DNA from: Paraconiothyrium sp. Pb-2020
Lineage: Eukaryota > Ascomycota > Dothideomycetes > Pleosporales > Didymosphaeriaceae
Length of the DNA stretch: 64,000 nucleotides
Assembly: GCA_022419385.1 (NCBI GenBank)
Contig: JAJUBI010000005.1
Location: forward strand, 4,216,001 to 4,280,000
Direction of reading: 5' to 3'
The translations under genes and the position numbers were made by a program. Below, piece by piece: positions 1 to 10,943 of this stretch. Below the pieces are notes generated by a model. That model ran no database searches, had not been told where the DNA came from, and saw only the letters and a program-made list of their open reading frames with translations. Every line of letters starts with the position of its first letter. Within the stretch, counting starts at the first letter, position 1.

Positions 1-1
1 C

Positions 2-466
2 AGCGTGGGCGCCAACGTTGGGATTCACCACCCTGGCTCCCGTTACAGCCAGCTGCTCCGACTCCTCTGGGCCAAAGCACCCCGCAAAGACAAATCCGGC
101 AACACCACCTTCAGACATCCAGGCACGCACGTAGCAAGTCACTCTCTCGATAGCGGTAGTGGAAACTACCCTCCTCTTCCAGGCCAAAGCGGCGTCTCGG
201 CTCAGTCACCCTCACATACTGGCAGCACTGGTACTGCGGAGAGCCCTGCGATGACCGAGCAGATGGGTGATTTTGGGTGGACTGATCTCGGTGCTGTCGG
301 AGACTTTGCCATAAATGGGAGCGGGATCACCGGACCGGTCGATGAGGCAGCGCTGTGGTCAGGTTTCTTGCCGTTGGATATGGGATGGAGTTCAGCGATG
401 GGAGGCTCAGGATTAGGGTGGGATGGCATGGGATTCGAGGGAGCTGAATTGGGGATGACGTTCTAG
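2..466 (+). CDS. C-terminal fragment of a probable fungal transcription factor (5' end outside window)
   Basis: The reading frame is already open at base 2 and runs 154 codons to TAG at 464-466, so this is the 3' end of a gene that starts upstream of the window. The first part has a basic, leucine-containing segment (SRYSQLLRLLWAKAPRKD). The remainder is low in lysine and rich in Gly, Ser, Asp, Trp and Phe, resembling the C-terminal activation tails of fungal Zn2Cys6 regulators. No DNA-binding domain is present in this fragment, so the family call is an inference from tail composition only. An alternative is any large disordered nuclear protein. Nothing in the visible part is broken. Confidence 0.5.
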   Translation, partial: SVGANVGIHHPGSRYSQLLRLLWAKAPRKDKSGNTTFRHPGTHVASHSLDSGSGNYPPLPGQSGVSAQSPSHTGSTGTAESPAMTEQMGDFGWTDLGAVGDFAINGSGITGPVDEAALWSGFLPLDMGWSSAMGGSGLGWDGMGFEGAELGMTF

Positions 467-720
467 TCAACGTTGCCATGTTATGGAACGGTACGTTGTG
501 GTGTGAAGGAAGGCTAGGCCAAGAGTAGACTATCGCGCGTTAGCTCTCGTCCATTTGTCACAGCAATCCACCTGTGACCAGTCGGGTTCAGCTCCGGAAG
601 CTTGACAAGCTCACACAGGTCCTACTCCGAACACGTATCTGACGCAACCCAAGTAAGCATATACATCAACATCATCGACCCTCATGCGCGAGACCAGAAG
701 GCCAGCGTCTATTCAGAATC

Positions 721-1575
721 ATGCCGAAAGTCACCGTTCATCTTGTTTCTCTACAACCCAGCAGCAACGCCTCGAACTTCATCAATGAACTCAAGCTAGT
801 GAGCTTTGACGAGCCACCATATATCATGAAGGGCAAACCATGCGGCTGGGTACAAAGTCCCCGCAGTCTCCAAAAAGAGGAACTGACCGACCATGACTGG
901 GACATCTTTCTCCTCACCAAGTCCGAGACCCTCCCAGTTGGAATGGCCGGGTCACTAGCGAACTATATATCCATCACCGTCGAAGTGCCTCAGGCGCAAT
1001 ACGACAACCTCCTATCCCAAGTGGACCAAAAGCCCCAGCCAGGGAAAGAAACACCCCCACTGCCAGAGGACTGGCAACCAGACGAAGTCCAAGCCGGCAG
1101 ACGAGGCTCAAAGTTCTACGGCAGGATCCCCTCACACGAAGTGCTCGATGCCCTCGACCGAGAAGAACACCCCGGCGAGCTCAGGCTAGATCATCCCATG
1201 GCGTGGTTCCTATCCAGCGCAGAACCAGCTAGCATACGAGGCTCGCCGACTTGTTTCTTCAATCTGTTCAAGTATAAGGATGGCGATAAGTCGACGCATG
1301 ATAGCTACATGTGGGGTTTCAAGGAGAAGTTTGGACCTGCGTCTGGTGCGCAGGTGAGGTTTATGGGACCTGTTGGGGATTTGAGGTTTGGGGCGGAGGA
1401 GTCAGGTGGGGGACAGGATGGCGGCGGGTGGGATGAGTCGAACCTGACGCAGTATGATAGTGTGTGGCATTATGCGTATATGTTAAGTACGGATGTGTAT
1501 AAAGAGTTGAATAGGGAGAAGGTTAGGGGGTTGGAGGATACGTGTATTCTTCTTGTGAATGAGTTGGCGCTATGA
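721..1575 (+). CDS. Uncharacterised protein of 284 residues
   Basis: A single-exon ORF starting at a clean ATG. I do not recognise the family. The protein is soluble-looking, with no signal peptide or membrane segment, an alternating hydrophobic start (MPKVTVHLVSLQP), and a Pro/Glu-rich middle around residues 95-130. The C-terminal region contains a conserved-looking pattern of Trp, Tyr and His (SVWHYAYML). The alternating beta-type N-terminus would fit a ferredoxin-like or dimeric alpha-beta-barrel fold, but that is a guess. Base composition changes within the gene: up to about 1290 the coding strand is C-rich, and after that it is strongly G-rich (runs of ggtggg, ggaggag). It is flanked by the TF tail upstream and the mucin-like membrane protein downstream, both on the same strand. 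Confidence 0.75.
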   Translation: MPKVTVHLVSLQPSSNASNFINELKLVSFDEPPYIMKGKPCGWVQSPRSLQKEELTDHDWDIFLLTKSETLPVGMAGSLANYISITVEVPQAQYDNLLSQVDQKPQPGKETPPLPEDWQPDEVQAGRRGSKFYGRIPSHEVLDALDREEHPGELRLDHPMAWFLSSAEPASIRGSPTCFFNLFKYKDGDKSTHDSYMWGFKEKFGPASGAQVRFMGPVGDLRFGAEESGGGQDGGGWDESNLTQYDSVWHYAYMLSTDVYKELNREKVRGLEDTCILLVNELAL

Positions 1576-2205
1576 GCGTTTCATGTTAATGGCGGTAAGT
1601 TCGTTTCTGTTTCTGTGAGTGCTTGCGGGAAGCTAAAGGAACGGTTGATTCAAGATACCTATCTACTACAAACTGTTGTCGGAAGGTGTTATGCATGCAC
1701 CTGATAGGAGTCACCCTACACTAGCCTACATAAGCATTTTCGCTACTCTCGCAATCCATCACTCCTGGACTCAACGTTTTCCAGCACAACCGACATATAC
1801 AAGCCTCCATAATCTGTCTATGTGCAAGGTTTTGCTCGACTATACCATACGTACCTGTAAGGTATCGCTGAGTTGAATGGCTAAAAATATCAACATTTCC
1901 TTTCGCTGTGGTTTGCGCCCCCGCCCCCGCGGTGATGGGCTGCAGTGCTACACCAGCAACTTTGGATCCCTGATATTTATGTGCCTTATCCGGTTAAAGG
2001 CGGAACTATAAGCCTATGAGCTTGCATCGTACCGTTGCACGCAGCCTTGTCCTCGAAACACAACAATATCAACTCGAGCTTTCGGGGCGCTTAACAATCT
2101 GCATGCCCCTTACTTGGCGGCGAGAAGCAAGTCCCGCATTCTCATATCCTTTTGATTCCTCAGCAGCTCGTGCAATTGAGCTCTTTACTTAGAAGATTGT
2201 ACACA
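1576..2205. other. Intergenic region, no gene seen
   Basis: 630 nt between two plus-strand genes. It contains a short GC-rich patch (cccccgcccccgcgg near 1918-1932) and otherwise unstructured sequence. Short ORFs here have no coding character. The distal part should hold the promoter of the gene starting at 2206. Confidence 0.6.
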
Positions 2206-3203
2206 ATGAGTCTCGGGCCCCTGACAACAGCATTCGTACCTGCCCCAGGATGCAACGACACCATTTACGGCAAGATCTATAGCGACGGCACCGTCAGCGA
2301 CAAGTGGCACAGTCTCGGACTCACAAACACCACATCTTGCTATCCTACTTCCTTCACCGAAAACGCCTACTATTCTCCTGGATTGTGCCCGTCGAATTGG
2401 TCGTCCGCATGTGACCGTATATGGCTAGTTGGGTCGACGAACACTGAGACGAGGGTTACATGCTGTCCTGCGTAAGTCTGCAGTCACACCGACAAAACAT
2501 CACATAGAGGAATGCTAAGAGTTGAGTGCATAGTGGCTATGTATGCTCGACAACCACGGACACGCTGGCATCATGGAACGCGATGAAGTGTCGTAAAATG
2601 TACACTACCACGCCCATGCCCACGATTACCGTCCCGCAAGATGAAAGTGCGACAACGAATTATGTTGAGACGGTGCTCGGACCGAACGTCGAGGTTTTCG
2701 CGCAACAAATAGAGGTTCGGTACAAGAACGGAGATCTGGAGATTGATGCTTCTACGACGAAGATAGCGTCGTCGCGTTTGGCAAGTCTTACGAGCGCTGC
2801 CCCGTCGCGGCCGACTTTGAGTGAGAACGAGACTTCAGCTACCAGTGGAAATCCTGCTGAGACTTCGGGCGCGAATGGGACTAGCACTGACGGCAATGCT
2901 TCGGTTGCGAAGCATGAAGAGAAGAAAGGTTTGACTGCAAGCGCATACGCAGGCATTGGTGTCGGCATCGCTGCGGCTCTTGTAGCGCTCGTCGGAACCT
3001 TTTTATGCTTCCTTCGGAGACGCAACAAGACCAAGAAGCCAACCGAGACGGCAGCCACAGGGTGGAGACAAATGGCTAGTGCGGCTGAGATTGCCAATTC
3101 GACACCGGTGTGCGAGGTAGGATCAAGGGAAGCTGCCGAGGTAAGAGGCGATCATGCCTTGCCAGCTGAACTAGATCCGAATAGAGTACACCAGTTAGAA
3201 TAG
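2206..3203 (+). CDS. Single-pass membrane protein with Cys-rich ectodomain and Ser/Thr stalk
   Basis: Two exons, 2206-2471 and 2534-3203, with intron 2472-2533 (GTAAGT..TAG). Splicing joins TCCPA to GYVCS, giving the CCP-SGY-C type motif usual in this fungal family. The product is 311 aa. It starts MSLGPLTTAFVPAPGC, a start recognisable in a lineage-specific group of filamentous-ascomycete proteins. The N-terminal ~115 residues hold about 8 cysteines and several N-glycosylation sequons. A Ser/Thr/Ala-rich stalk follows, then one membrane helix (YAGIGVGIAAALVALVGTF), a basic stop-transfer RRRNK and a short cytoplasmic tail. The layout resembles a cell-wall sensor or mucin-like receptor, but no classical signal peptide is visible, so topology is inferred. 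An upstream in-frame start (2152) is possible but lacks ATG. Confidence 0.8.
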
Positions 3204-3263
3204 TCCGTGTATACTTGAACATATGGGCTCCATCAAGTTGAGCACCTACCATTCTCAAACAAT

Positions 3264-4377
3264 CTACCTTTCTAGCAACCACCTCACCCCCTTCAACGTA
3301 TCTTCCACAAATTCCGTGCTCCTCTTCATCTCCGGGTAGTTAGTCCAGAACATATGACCATACCCAGCATACAGATCAAACCTCGTCAGCACCCCAGCCT
3401 CCCTTAGTTTCCTATCGTACAACACCGCCTCGTCCCTCAGTGGATCCAGCCCGCCAACCTGGAAGTAGGCCTTTGCTACATCCTTATGCCCATTTGGATG
3501 GGTGAAAGGATCCCACAACGGTGATTTTTCTTCGGGTTTGTAGATAGCTTCTATCATGCCCGGCTGCAAGTCTTTGAGGACAGGATCCGAGCGGGAGTCA
3601 TAGCGCGAGCGGTAGAGCGGGGCGAGATGCTCTGGTACATTGTACTCAGGAAGCACGGCGGGGACGCAGAGGTATTGTCCCGTTATTGGAGGGGAGAGGG
3701 ACGTATCGCGGGACAGAAGGGCGAGGACGGCTGCAAGGTTACCGCCCGCGGAAGCTCCACCGACAATGACGCCTTGTGTGGGTGTTGCTTTAAGCGATTC
3801 AGCGTTGTCGAGTGCCCACTTCAGAGCATCCCAGCAGTCGTTGACGCCGATGGGAAATTGATGCTCGGGTGCAAGTCTGTGTAAAGAATCAGTCATGCAA
3901 ACTGTAGGTCCGCTGTGGAGAAACATACCTGTATTCGACATTCACGCACACACATCCCAGGTCCCGAGCAAACATCCTGCAATTTAAGTCTTCATCTGTG
4001 AGATCGCCCATACTCCAGCCTCCCTCGTGGTACATCATGACAAGCGGGCTGCCATCCTTTGGGGGTCCTTTAATAGGCTGGTACACACGCACACGGATAG
4101 AATAGCCATCTCTTGCGGGTACTTCATGCGTTGACTCTGAAACCTCATCTGGTATGGGACCCGGGATGAGATACAGATGCCGCAGTCTTCGAAGGTGCTC
4201 CGCACGGCTGGCGCGAACTTCGAAGAAGTCATTACCCTTGATGTCGAGGGGACGAGCTTCGAAGGCCTGTAATACGTTTACTGGTGCTCTTTTGGTACCT
4301 TGCAATGATTTTACCTTTCGATAGTCCTCCGCGACCTCGCCAGATGCTAATACCTCATCACGGGTGAGATGAGCCAT
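3264..4377 (-). CDS. Alpha/beta hydrolase (HSL/abhydrolase_3 esterase)
   Basis: Exons 4377-3929 and 3876-3264, intron 3877-3928; splicing restores the conserved VEYRLAPEHQFP segment. 353 aa. The hormone-sensitive-lipase family oxyanion motif appears as HEGGW (HGGG in most members), the nucleophile elbow is GGASAGG, the acid lies in GGLDPLRDE and the catalytic His in GYGHMFW. It probably hydrolyses a small ester or lactone in the cytosol; no signal peptide is visible. I chose the ATG at 4377 (MAHLTRDEV); the frame is open a little further upstream but with no ATG. The gene is divergent from the SDR gene at 4815, with 437 nt shared between them, so the two may be co-expressed. Substrate cannot be told from sequence. 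Confidence 0.9.
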
Positions 4378-4814
4378 GATGCCGTGCTGGTTCTGAGACA
4401 GCCGGTCAGTCTTCAAGTAGTCAATTATCTCAAGTTGGGAGTGCTGACGAGATCGCCAAGTACTCGAGATTGAACTGAGGAGCTTACTGCGGAGATCGTC
4501 AACGTTGTTGCAATGCTCTTGTACACCCCTAAAAGAACTCCCACTGGCACGCTAGAGACTTCAACGCTCAGACGCTGAATGAGATTGTCCGAGACTCGTC
4601 GTAGACTATCGAGAAGATATCACCGCTATTTCAACATTCCTCAGGCGTCAGCTCAGGCGCCCACGCCGCAATAAGCTCGTCCGAATCCCCACGTACGGAA
4701 GTCGCGGGGCAACCTCAGGCGGGGAAGCTACCCTGGTTACACCTTCCTCCAATCCAGTAACGTCCCATACAAACAGCAACCACATACCACAACGACGTCA
4801 GTATAACCAAAACA
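4378..4814. promoter_or_regulatory. Divergent promoter region, esterase / SDR
   Basis: 437 nt between the divergently transcribed esterase (minus) and SDR (plus). No clear TATA box; no ORF with coding character. Confidence 0.5.
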
Positions 4815-5916
4815 ATGCACCAACGACGAACTTCCCAAACGCAAGCATCTGCTCCTCCACCACCGTCCACTTCTTCTCCTACATCCCCCCGCACAATGCC
4901 CACCACGCACCTCAAGGCTCCGCTCCAAGGCAAAATCGCCCTCGTGACAGGCGCAACAGGCGGCATCGGCACCGCAATATGCCGCCGTCTCGCTGCGTGG
5001 GGCTGCGCGCTCGGAATCCATTACAACACCGACCAGGACGCTGCGCTAGCGCTGTTGGAGGAATTCAAGGAGGAGTACATGCATGCATTTGGGAGCAAGT
5101 TTGTGTGCTATGGTGCGGATTTGGGGAATTACGAGGAGGTAAGATATGAAACGTTTTTCTTCTACCAGTGGACGATGAAGTGAAGGTGTTATGTTGCGTG
5201 TGTGAACGGAATGCTGACGTTAGAAGGTCAGAGAGCTGCATGAACATATCGTCGCTCTGCTGGGTCCGCCTAACATCCTGATCAACAACCATGGGGCTAC
5301 CATACAGACTCAGGTCAAATCTATCGATGAGGTGTCTGTTTCCTCGTTCGAAGATGCCTGGCGCATCAATTGCGGTTCTTCTTACCTTCTGACCCAGCTC
5401 TGCATGCCCGCGTTGGAGGGCGAGGGATGGGGAAGGGTTGTATTTGTATCGAGCGTGGCTGGGATTACGGGTGGAATTATTGGACCGCATTATGCGAGTG
5501 CGAAGAGTGCATTGCATGGACTGATCCATTGGCTTGCCACGACATACGCAAAGAAGGGGGTGAGTAGTGTCTCATCTTGGAGTGGTAGTTGATGGACGAG
5601 CTAATGGTAATACAGATTACTGTCAATGGGGTGGCGCCGGCGCTGATCGAGCAGACGAAGATGTTGCCTGGAAGTAGTGAGGAGCTGGCGAAGAGTGGGT
5701 TCATCCCTATCACAGGGCAAGGGTAGCGCTAACGACGCCACAGAGGTTCCTGTGGGAAGGTTAGGTACTCCGGACGAAGTCGCGGAGACAGTGCTTTGGA
5801 TGATCAAAACGTCGTATGGTGAGTAACATTCGGCACCTGTACATGATTGTAAGCTGACAAACTAAGTGACGAACAAAGTCATTGCCGTGGATGGCGGAAT
5901 GGTTCCGCAACACTGA
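4815..5916 (+). CDS. Short-chain dehydrogenase/reductase (FabG-like), five exons
   Basis: Exons about 4815-5138, 5224-5559, 5616-5694, 5744-5818 and 5867-5916; all introns are GT..AG and 48-85 nt. A start at 4896 (MPTTHLKAP, good Kozak) gives 260 aa; the upstream in-frame ATG at 4815 adds 27 Ser/Thr/Pro/Arg residues that could be a mitochondrial presequence. Classical SDR motifs are present: TGATGGIG for cofactor binding, NNHG (NNAG in most members), catalytic Ser in VSSVAG and YASAK. The C-terminus VTNKVIAVDGGM is typical of 3-oxoacyl-ACP reductase-like SDRs. Exon 2 could begin at 5224 or 5227 because both AGs keep frame. Likely an NAD(P)H-dependent oxidoreductase; the substrate is unknown. 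Confidence 0.9.
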
Positions 5917-6247
5917 GTTGCACACACGGCCGAGGTAGTATCGGAGATGTTTCGGTAGTCTATGGACACCCGTACAAAACTTATGTACGTCAAATTGTAG
6001 TCTCTATCGTGAGTTTGTATACCCAACAGAATGTATCCCACGAGGATATGAACACGCCAAAGGGGCTTTTAGCAGAAAAGGGGATATACCGCATTCGCAG
6101 TGGATTGCCCTTTTAGTCTAGCACCTGGTCCGACACCTAAAACGTCGGGCCGCTGAAGCAAAGCTCGCCCGAGTTCTACCCCGCGCTAAGATGGGCGCTA
6201 CTGCACTGAATGATCCAGCCCAGGATCGTGGAATTGTAATGCAGCAT
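5917..6247. other. Convergent 3' intergenic region
   Basis: 331 nt between the 3' ends of the SDR (plus) and the cytochrome b5 reductase (minus). It must contain both terminators; no gene seen. Confidence 0.5.
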
Positions 6248-7265
6248 TTAGAAGCAGAAGACCTGGTCCTCGAGCTTGCTGACAGGCCTTGCCTTCTGGT
6301 ATCCCAAACCCTCGGTAGCCTTCTTGAGCGCAGAGATCATAGGCGGGGGTCCACACATGAGGATCTTGACGTCCGAAGCCGGAGCGGGGAGCTTAGCCTT
6401 GATCATGTCGGCGGTGACGAAGCCCACGCCGCCATCCCACTTCTCAGGCGGGTTGTTGAGCACATAGTGTACTCTGAATTTGGGGTCCTTTGCCGCAATC
6501 GCATCGATGTCCTCCTTCAGCAGGATATCCTCGGGGTTGACGTTTGCGAAGATGAGATCGACCTCGGTCTTGTCGCCTGATGCGCGGCCGCGCAAAATTG
6601 CCTTGATGATCTGCAGCATGGGCGTGATGCCGGTGCCACCTGCGATCATGCCAAAGTGTCTGACGAGGTTGGGCGTGTAGACCATGGCGCCCTTGGGACC
6701 TCGGACCTTGATTGTCTGGCCGACGGCCAACGAGGCGACGTGCTTGGAAATGTTGCCCGTGGGGTAGGACTTGATGAGGAGATCGATGTAGCCATGGTCT
6801 TCATCGGAAGAGATGGGGGTGTAGGAACGGACGACTTCCTTGCCGTCAATAGTAGCCGCGAGGGAGATGTGCTGGCCGATGGGCAGACCAAGGATGTCGG
6901 TAGGGCGGGGCAGCGCAAGGCGGTAGCTGTGAAGCATTAGCACAAAACGGTATTGAGCGATCGTGAGTGTGTTGCGTACATTGCGGTGTTGTGCGAAAGA
7001 ATCGTCTTCTCCTTGAGCGGGAATTCCTGGAACTCGGTGGGCTTGAGCACCTTGCGGGGAGCTATCCACAGTCAGTACGAGAGTTCTAGTACTGAGAATG
7101 CTGTTTCATCTCACCATTGCTGAAGACCTTCCATCCTCCTAGGATCACAGCCAAAGCTGCGGCGAAAGGTAGCCACTCTTTCTTGACGATTGCAGTTCCT
7201 ACGATGAGGAGGGCTGAGGGGATATACACGCCCTGGACATACTGGGGTGCGAACAGGCCCGACAT
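6248..7265 (-). CDS. CBR1: NADH-cytochrome b5 reductase
   Basis: Three exons: 7265-7115, 7061-6980 and 6926-6248, with two 53-nt introns; 303 aa, the usual length for fungal Cbr1. The N-terminus (MSGLFAPQYVQGVYIPSAL...) carries hydrophobic membrane-anchor stretches. The FAD domain follows with RSYTPIS for flavin binding, then the NADH domain with GGTGITPML and CGPPPM, ending in an aromatic/Cys tail (VFCF). It transfers electrons from NADH to cytochrome b5 at the ER or outer mitochondrial membrane, supplying sterol and fatty-acid desaturation, and in fungi also the diphthamide pathway (established for yeast Cbr1). All key motifs are intact. It is convergent with the SDR gene. Confidence 0.95.
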
Positions 7266-7862
7266 GGTGACGAGCGTTCAGTGTGCGAGACTGCGGTCGA
7301 TTTCGATGGTATTGACGTACGTAGGCAGTCAATTGGGGCCGCCGAGGGGGATATCAAGCGCCGCAATGCGGAACCGGTCGTCTGTGGGGTACTAGATGTC
7401 AAGCAGAGGGTCCGGGTCGGCGTATGCAGCGTTCAAAAAACTGCCGATCAGACCACCCCTCGGTGATTGCTCGTGCGCAGCGATGATAGGCGCAATAAGC
7501 GAGTTGCCTAGCAAGTTGCCTTGTTGGGATGCGAGAACGACAGCGGGTTTCGGGTCACGGAAACCGACAGATGTTGTGCGAGTTGTTGCAAGGTCTTCTA
7601 TTTGTATGACCCAGATCCCATGTCAGGTCTGGCGGTGTGTTGCGCGTAGAACCTGTGATTGAAGCGGAAGCGGAAGCGGAATTTTGCATCGCATTGGGAA
7701 AGAAGTCCCGGCTGTGACCGTAGCGGGCAAGTTCCGCGTTGGTCGCGTGCTTAAGCGAGGTAGGTATACAGAAGCCCAGGCAGCTCCGTTGTCATCTCAG
7801 CTTTCCTTATGGTACATCACGAAAATGAAGATCAATTGCAAGAACTATTGCATCTAATCATC
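7266..7862. promoter_or_regulatory. CBR1 upstream / GH43 downstream region with a GAAGCG hexamer repeat
   Basis: 597 nt separating two minus-strand genes. Bases 7661-7680 are three and a third copies of GAAGCG. No other structure or coding ORF was recognised. Confidence 0.5.
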
Positions 7863-9129
7863 CTATGCAGGTGGAAACTTAGCCAGCACAGCGTTATACT
7901 CGTTTTGTGTCAGAGGCGTGACCGAGCCATGCTTGAGTCCTGACGGAAAGCCAGTATAGCTAGATTTGGTATAAGCGCCTCCATCGATGTTCGACGTCTG
8001 GTATGGAATATAGCCTGTTGTCGTATCGTCGAGCCACAGATGATAGAGACCTGATGTCTGCAGATCTGGGAACGAAACCGGCCCTTCTCGAGGATGATCA
8101 TTGGTGACATAGCCCGATTTTCGAGACCATTCGCCAAAGAGTCCACCGGTAGTTATTTCTTCGAAAACCTTCAAGCTTTGTCAGCTGATGGTCTGGAAGA
8201 CTTCGTGACAGTGGATGCAGTCCTACGCCAAGTGAGGGGAGTTCTTACGTGACTACCACTGTTGTTCTTGATAAACCTAGCCCAATGACCCGATGTTCCG
8301 AGGTATTGGAATTCTTGATCTATCATGGGTGTATCACCAAGAGCATAGTAGTCGGCCGGTGCTGAGAACGTTTTAAAGTCCTTGGTTGTAGCGAAGCGGA
8401 TCTTGTCCAGACTGGGAGTGCCTGTATGACCTGTATCGGATGCGGCATAGGTTCTTGCTGACCAGAAAACGTAGAATTGCGATGTCGCATCGTCCCATAC
8501 CGCGGATGGAGCCCACGCCATGCCGGCTACACTAGACTCGACTCTGTCTTACTCAGTAGAGATCATTCTCTCCAAACAAGACGCACTCACGTTGCAAGCC
8601 ATGAGGAAGACCAATTCACCAAATCTTTTGAGCTCCATACAACCAAAGCCTTACTGCCGTGGGTTTGTACTTTGTCCCAGCTGAATCCGGAAGCATTCAC
8701 ATCGAGATCTACAATTATTAGGCCAAAGCATGCATCCGTTGAAAAGACTAACCAGTGCCGAGCATATACCAAATGCTTCGTGCGCTATTGGTAGCGAGGA
8801 ACAGATCCCGCACAGCTTTTGTGCCTTACGACAATCAGTCACAATCAAAGTTGGTTTTCTGAAAGCTTACCAACAGTTGAGGTCAGTACCGGTTGCCCCT
8901 TGTTCAGAATTCTGAAAGATGATGGCGAATTGCCATTGGAGAGATATAGCTGGACCTAGAAGCGTTGCATCAGTATTGCTAAATGGTGGCTATACAAAGG
9001 CCCGACCTTCGGATTCGCATCTGTAAAAGTTGAGACTAGGTAGCCAACATAATTTGTCGCGCGATCTTGCAAGGCGGCGGCAGCTACTATGGAACTGACA
9101 GCAGCCAAAACGATCAAGAAGAAATGCAT
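7863..9129 (-). CDS. Secreted glycoside hydrolase, GH43-like five-bladed propeller
   Basis: Six exons: 9129-9007, 8955-8871, 8824-8753, 8708-8591, 8531-8249 and 8168-7863, summing to 328 aa. A signal peptide (MHFFLIVLAAVSSIVAAAA) leads a single catalytic domain. Candidate GH43 acidic residues are D in GTKAVRDLF, D in DTPMIDQEF and E in HPREGPVSF, the usual Asp-Asp-Glu trio of that fold. It would act outside the cell on arabinan- or xylan-type side chains, but subfamily and substrate are not resolvable by eye. The first intron uses a weak donor (GTCGGG) and the fifth requires the second AG (TTGAAG) to hold frame, so those boundaries are less certain. A TATA-like element lies about 50 nt upstream. 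Confidence 0.82.
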
Positions 9130-9436
9130 TTTGCTTGTAAAAATGAATCGTAGGCATGACTATTGATACATTTAAATCTTTATATCGAATCATGTGGCGA
9201 GTGATTGTTCCGTCGGAAGAATGGCCTCGTGCTAGGGCCGGTCGTTAGACCCGTAGTCATCCACGAATCACACAGTCTGCCAGAAACCGGTCATATCTTA
9301 CAGTGATTCCCCGCATTAGCCTCTATACCGTTCTTTTATGCCGATTCGCCGGATGTAGTCTAACGTAGACCGGAACCCTCACAAGAAACCCAAGCAGACA
9401 AAAAGCGGTACACGAATTTTGTGTCATAAAACAGCT
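9130..9436. promoter_or_regulatory. Promoter of the GH43-like gene
   Basis: On the minus strand TATAAAG occurs at 9184-9178, about 50 nt before the start codon at 9129. The rest holds the 3' end of the next minus-strand gene; no ORF. Confidence 0.5.
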
Positions 9437-10943
9437 CTATGCTGAGGACGATCTTTGGTGACGCCTCCATTTGGATTCTTGTGCTCCTTCGATACCTACA
9501 ATGGGATTGAGATGCGGTTGTGGCTGCAATTGCATTGATGGTGATCGAACGAGCTGCCGGACTCGGAGGTATTCGCCGACTGTGCTTGGGCCCATCTTCA
9601 GGATTCTCTGGCTGAACTTGGGGTTGCCTGCCGTACGTGCCCGACCAACCAGTCTCTGTGGTGGGTGGTAACTCTTTCGCATGTCGGCACCGCTGCCACT
9701 TTCAACATCCTTCTCCCGACGTGCTGGCCTAAAGCCATCGACATCGACATAACGAATCTCTGTAGTTGGTGAGCTCGAGATGTGTTCGTCAAGAGTGCAT
9801 ACGTACTCCATATATCGTAACAAAGTTGGGCGATAAGCCATATCCAAGGAATGAGCGACATCGTCTGCCCAACACCCCAAGCATTGTCGTTGAAACCGTC
9901 ACCTGCCATCCTCTGTATGTTGCGGCGCTGTCGAAATAGTGCAGCGTAATGTGCAATCAGTAGATTTGCCGGAACCATTATCGTCAGGCTATGATGAACG
10001 ACTGCTCTCAGACTGTCTAACTTCGCTTCATCAATCCTTAAAATCTTCAAGAATGCGTGAGGCTGACTTGTGGTCATGTTCGGTGTGTACTGCCAGAACC
10101 CCAAGGGTATAATTGCACAGAAATTGAATAGGGAGGGAAGGAGCGTCCACTCAAGGGGGGCAAAGCTACCCTGCTCGTTCATAATGTCGGCGGTCCCGCG
10201 AAGCCTATGACATGCGGTGGACAGCTCGGAAGCGTTGTTGATGGGTGAAGCTGAGTGTGTGCTCAGGACCGTAGCTGCCAGCGTCAGAGGGCCGTGGATG
10301 CACAATCCAATGGGAAGCCAAGAGGCGCCCTTGCCCCGAATCTCAAAGTGTCTCTCATGAGACACATTCAGGATCATCGTCATTAGCATTTGTACATTGA
10401 CAAGCCATTCTAGGTATACCCTTTCTAGGATGGGCGGCGTTTGCAGGATTTGAACAATAATGGCCGCAGTTAATGGTATCGCCATGGCGAGATGAGCGCC
10501 GGAAGTCCTCTTCGAAATGGTGTATAGAACTCGTTCAAAGGGCTTGTCCAGTCGCTCTCGACATTCTGCACACATGCATGATGTTTCGTCGTGGCCGTTC
10601 GAGGTGCTATTGTCGATATTCTGGATCCCTGGATTCAGCCAGCGGCGGTAACGCGTGAAAAGTACTACAGGAAGGAGCGGTCCAGATGTTATAACTGCGG
10701 CTGCTTGGATGCATAAAGCGATGATAGCTCCGATGCCAGATATGTCCTAAATTGCATTAGGCATATAGTCAAGAGCATACAGGCTAACAATTGATGCGCG
10801 GCGGTACTGACTGGGTTTCCCGAGCCGAAAATGACAATACATGCATTTTCGCAATTCGCAATGTAGTCGGTAACATTCAGGCCGTGATGCTTTGCAGCGC
10901 TCACGACATGTTGGAATTTAGTGTATGTATCGCAGTCCATCAT
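9437..10943 (-). CDS. Uncharacterised multi-pass membrane protein (NPDISGIG family)
   Basis: Exons 10943-10812, 10746-9807 and 9759-9437, giving 464 aa from the MMDCD start. Splicing of the first intron creates the NPDISGIG motif immediately before the first helix, a signature I associate with a fungal-only family of polytopic membrane proteins of unknown role. About 6-7 hydrophobic segments follow, including LCIQAAAVITSGPLLPVVLF, LAMAIPLTAAIIVQIL and MSLIPWIWLIAQL. A Cys-rich CMCAECRERL stretch lies in a loop. The C-terminal ~107 residues, encoded by the last exon, are basic and disordered, presumably cytoplasmic. An extra 5' exon starting with ATG at 11073 (MFEKDSLSYTL) is possible, but no donor/acceptor pair could be fixed. 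Confidence 0.7.

Noticed and set aside
3264..5916. Esterase plus SDR pair as part of a secondary-metabolite cluster
   Set aside because: No backbone synthase, transporter or cluster regulator beside them; the neighbours are housekeeping genes.
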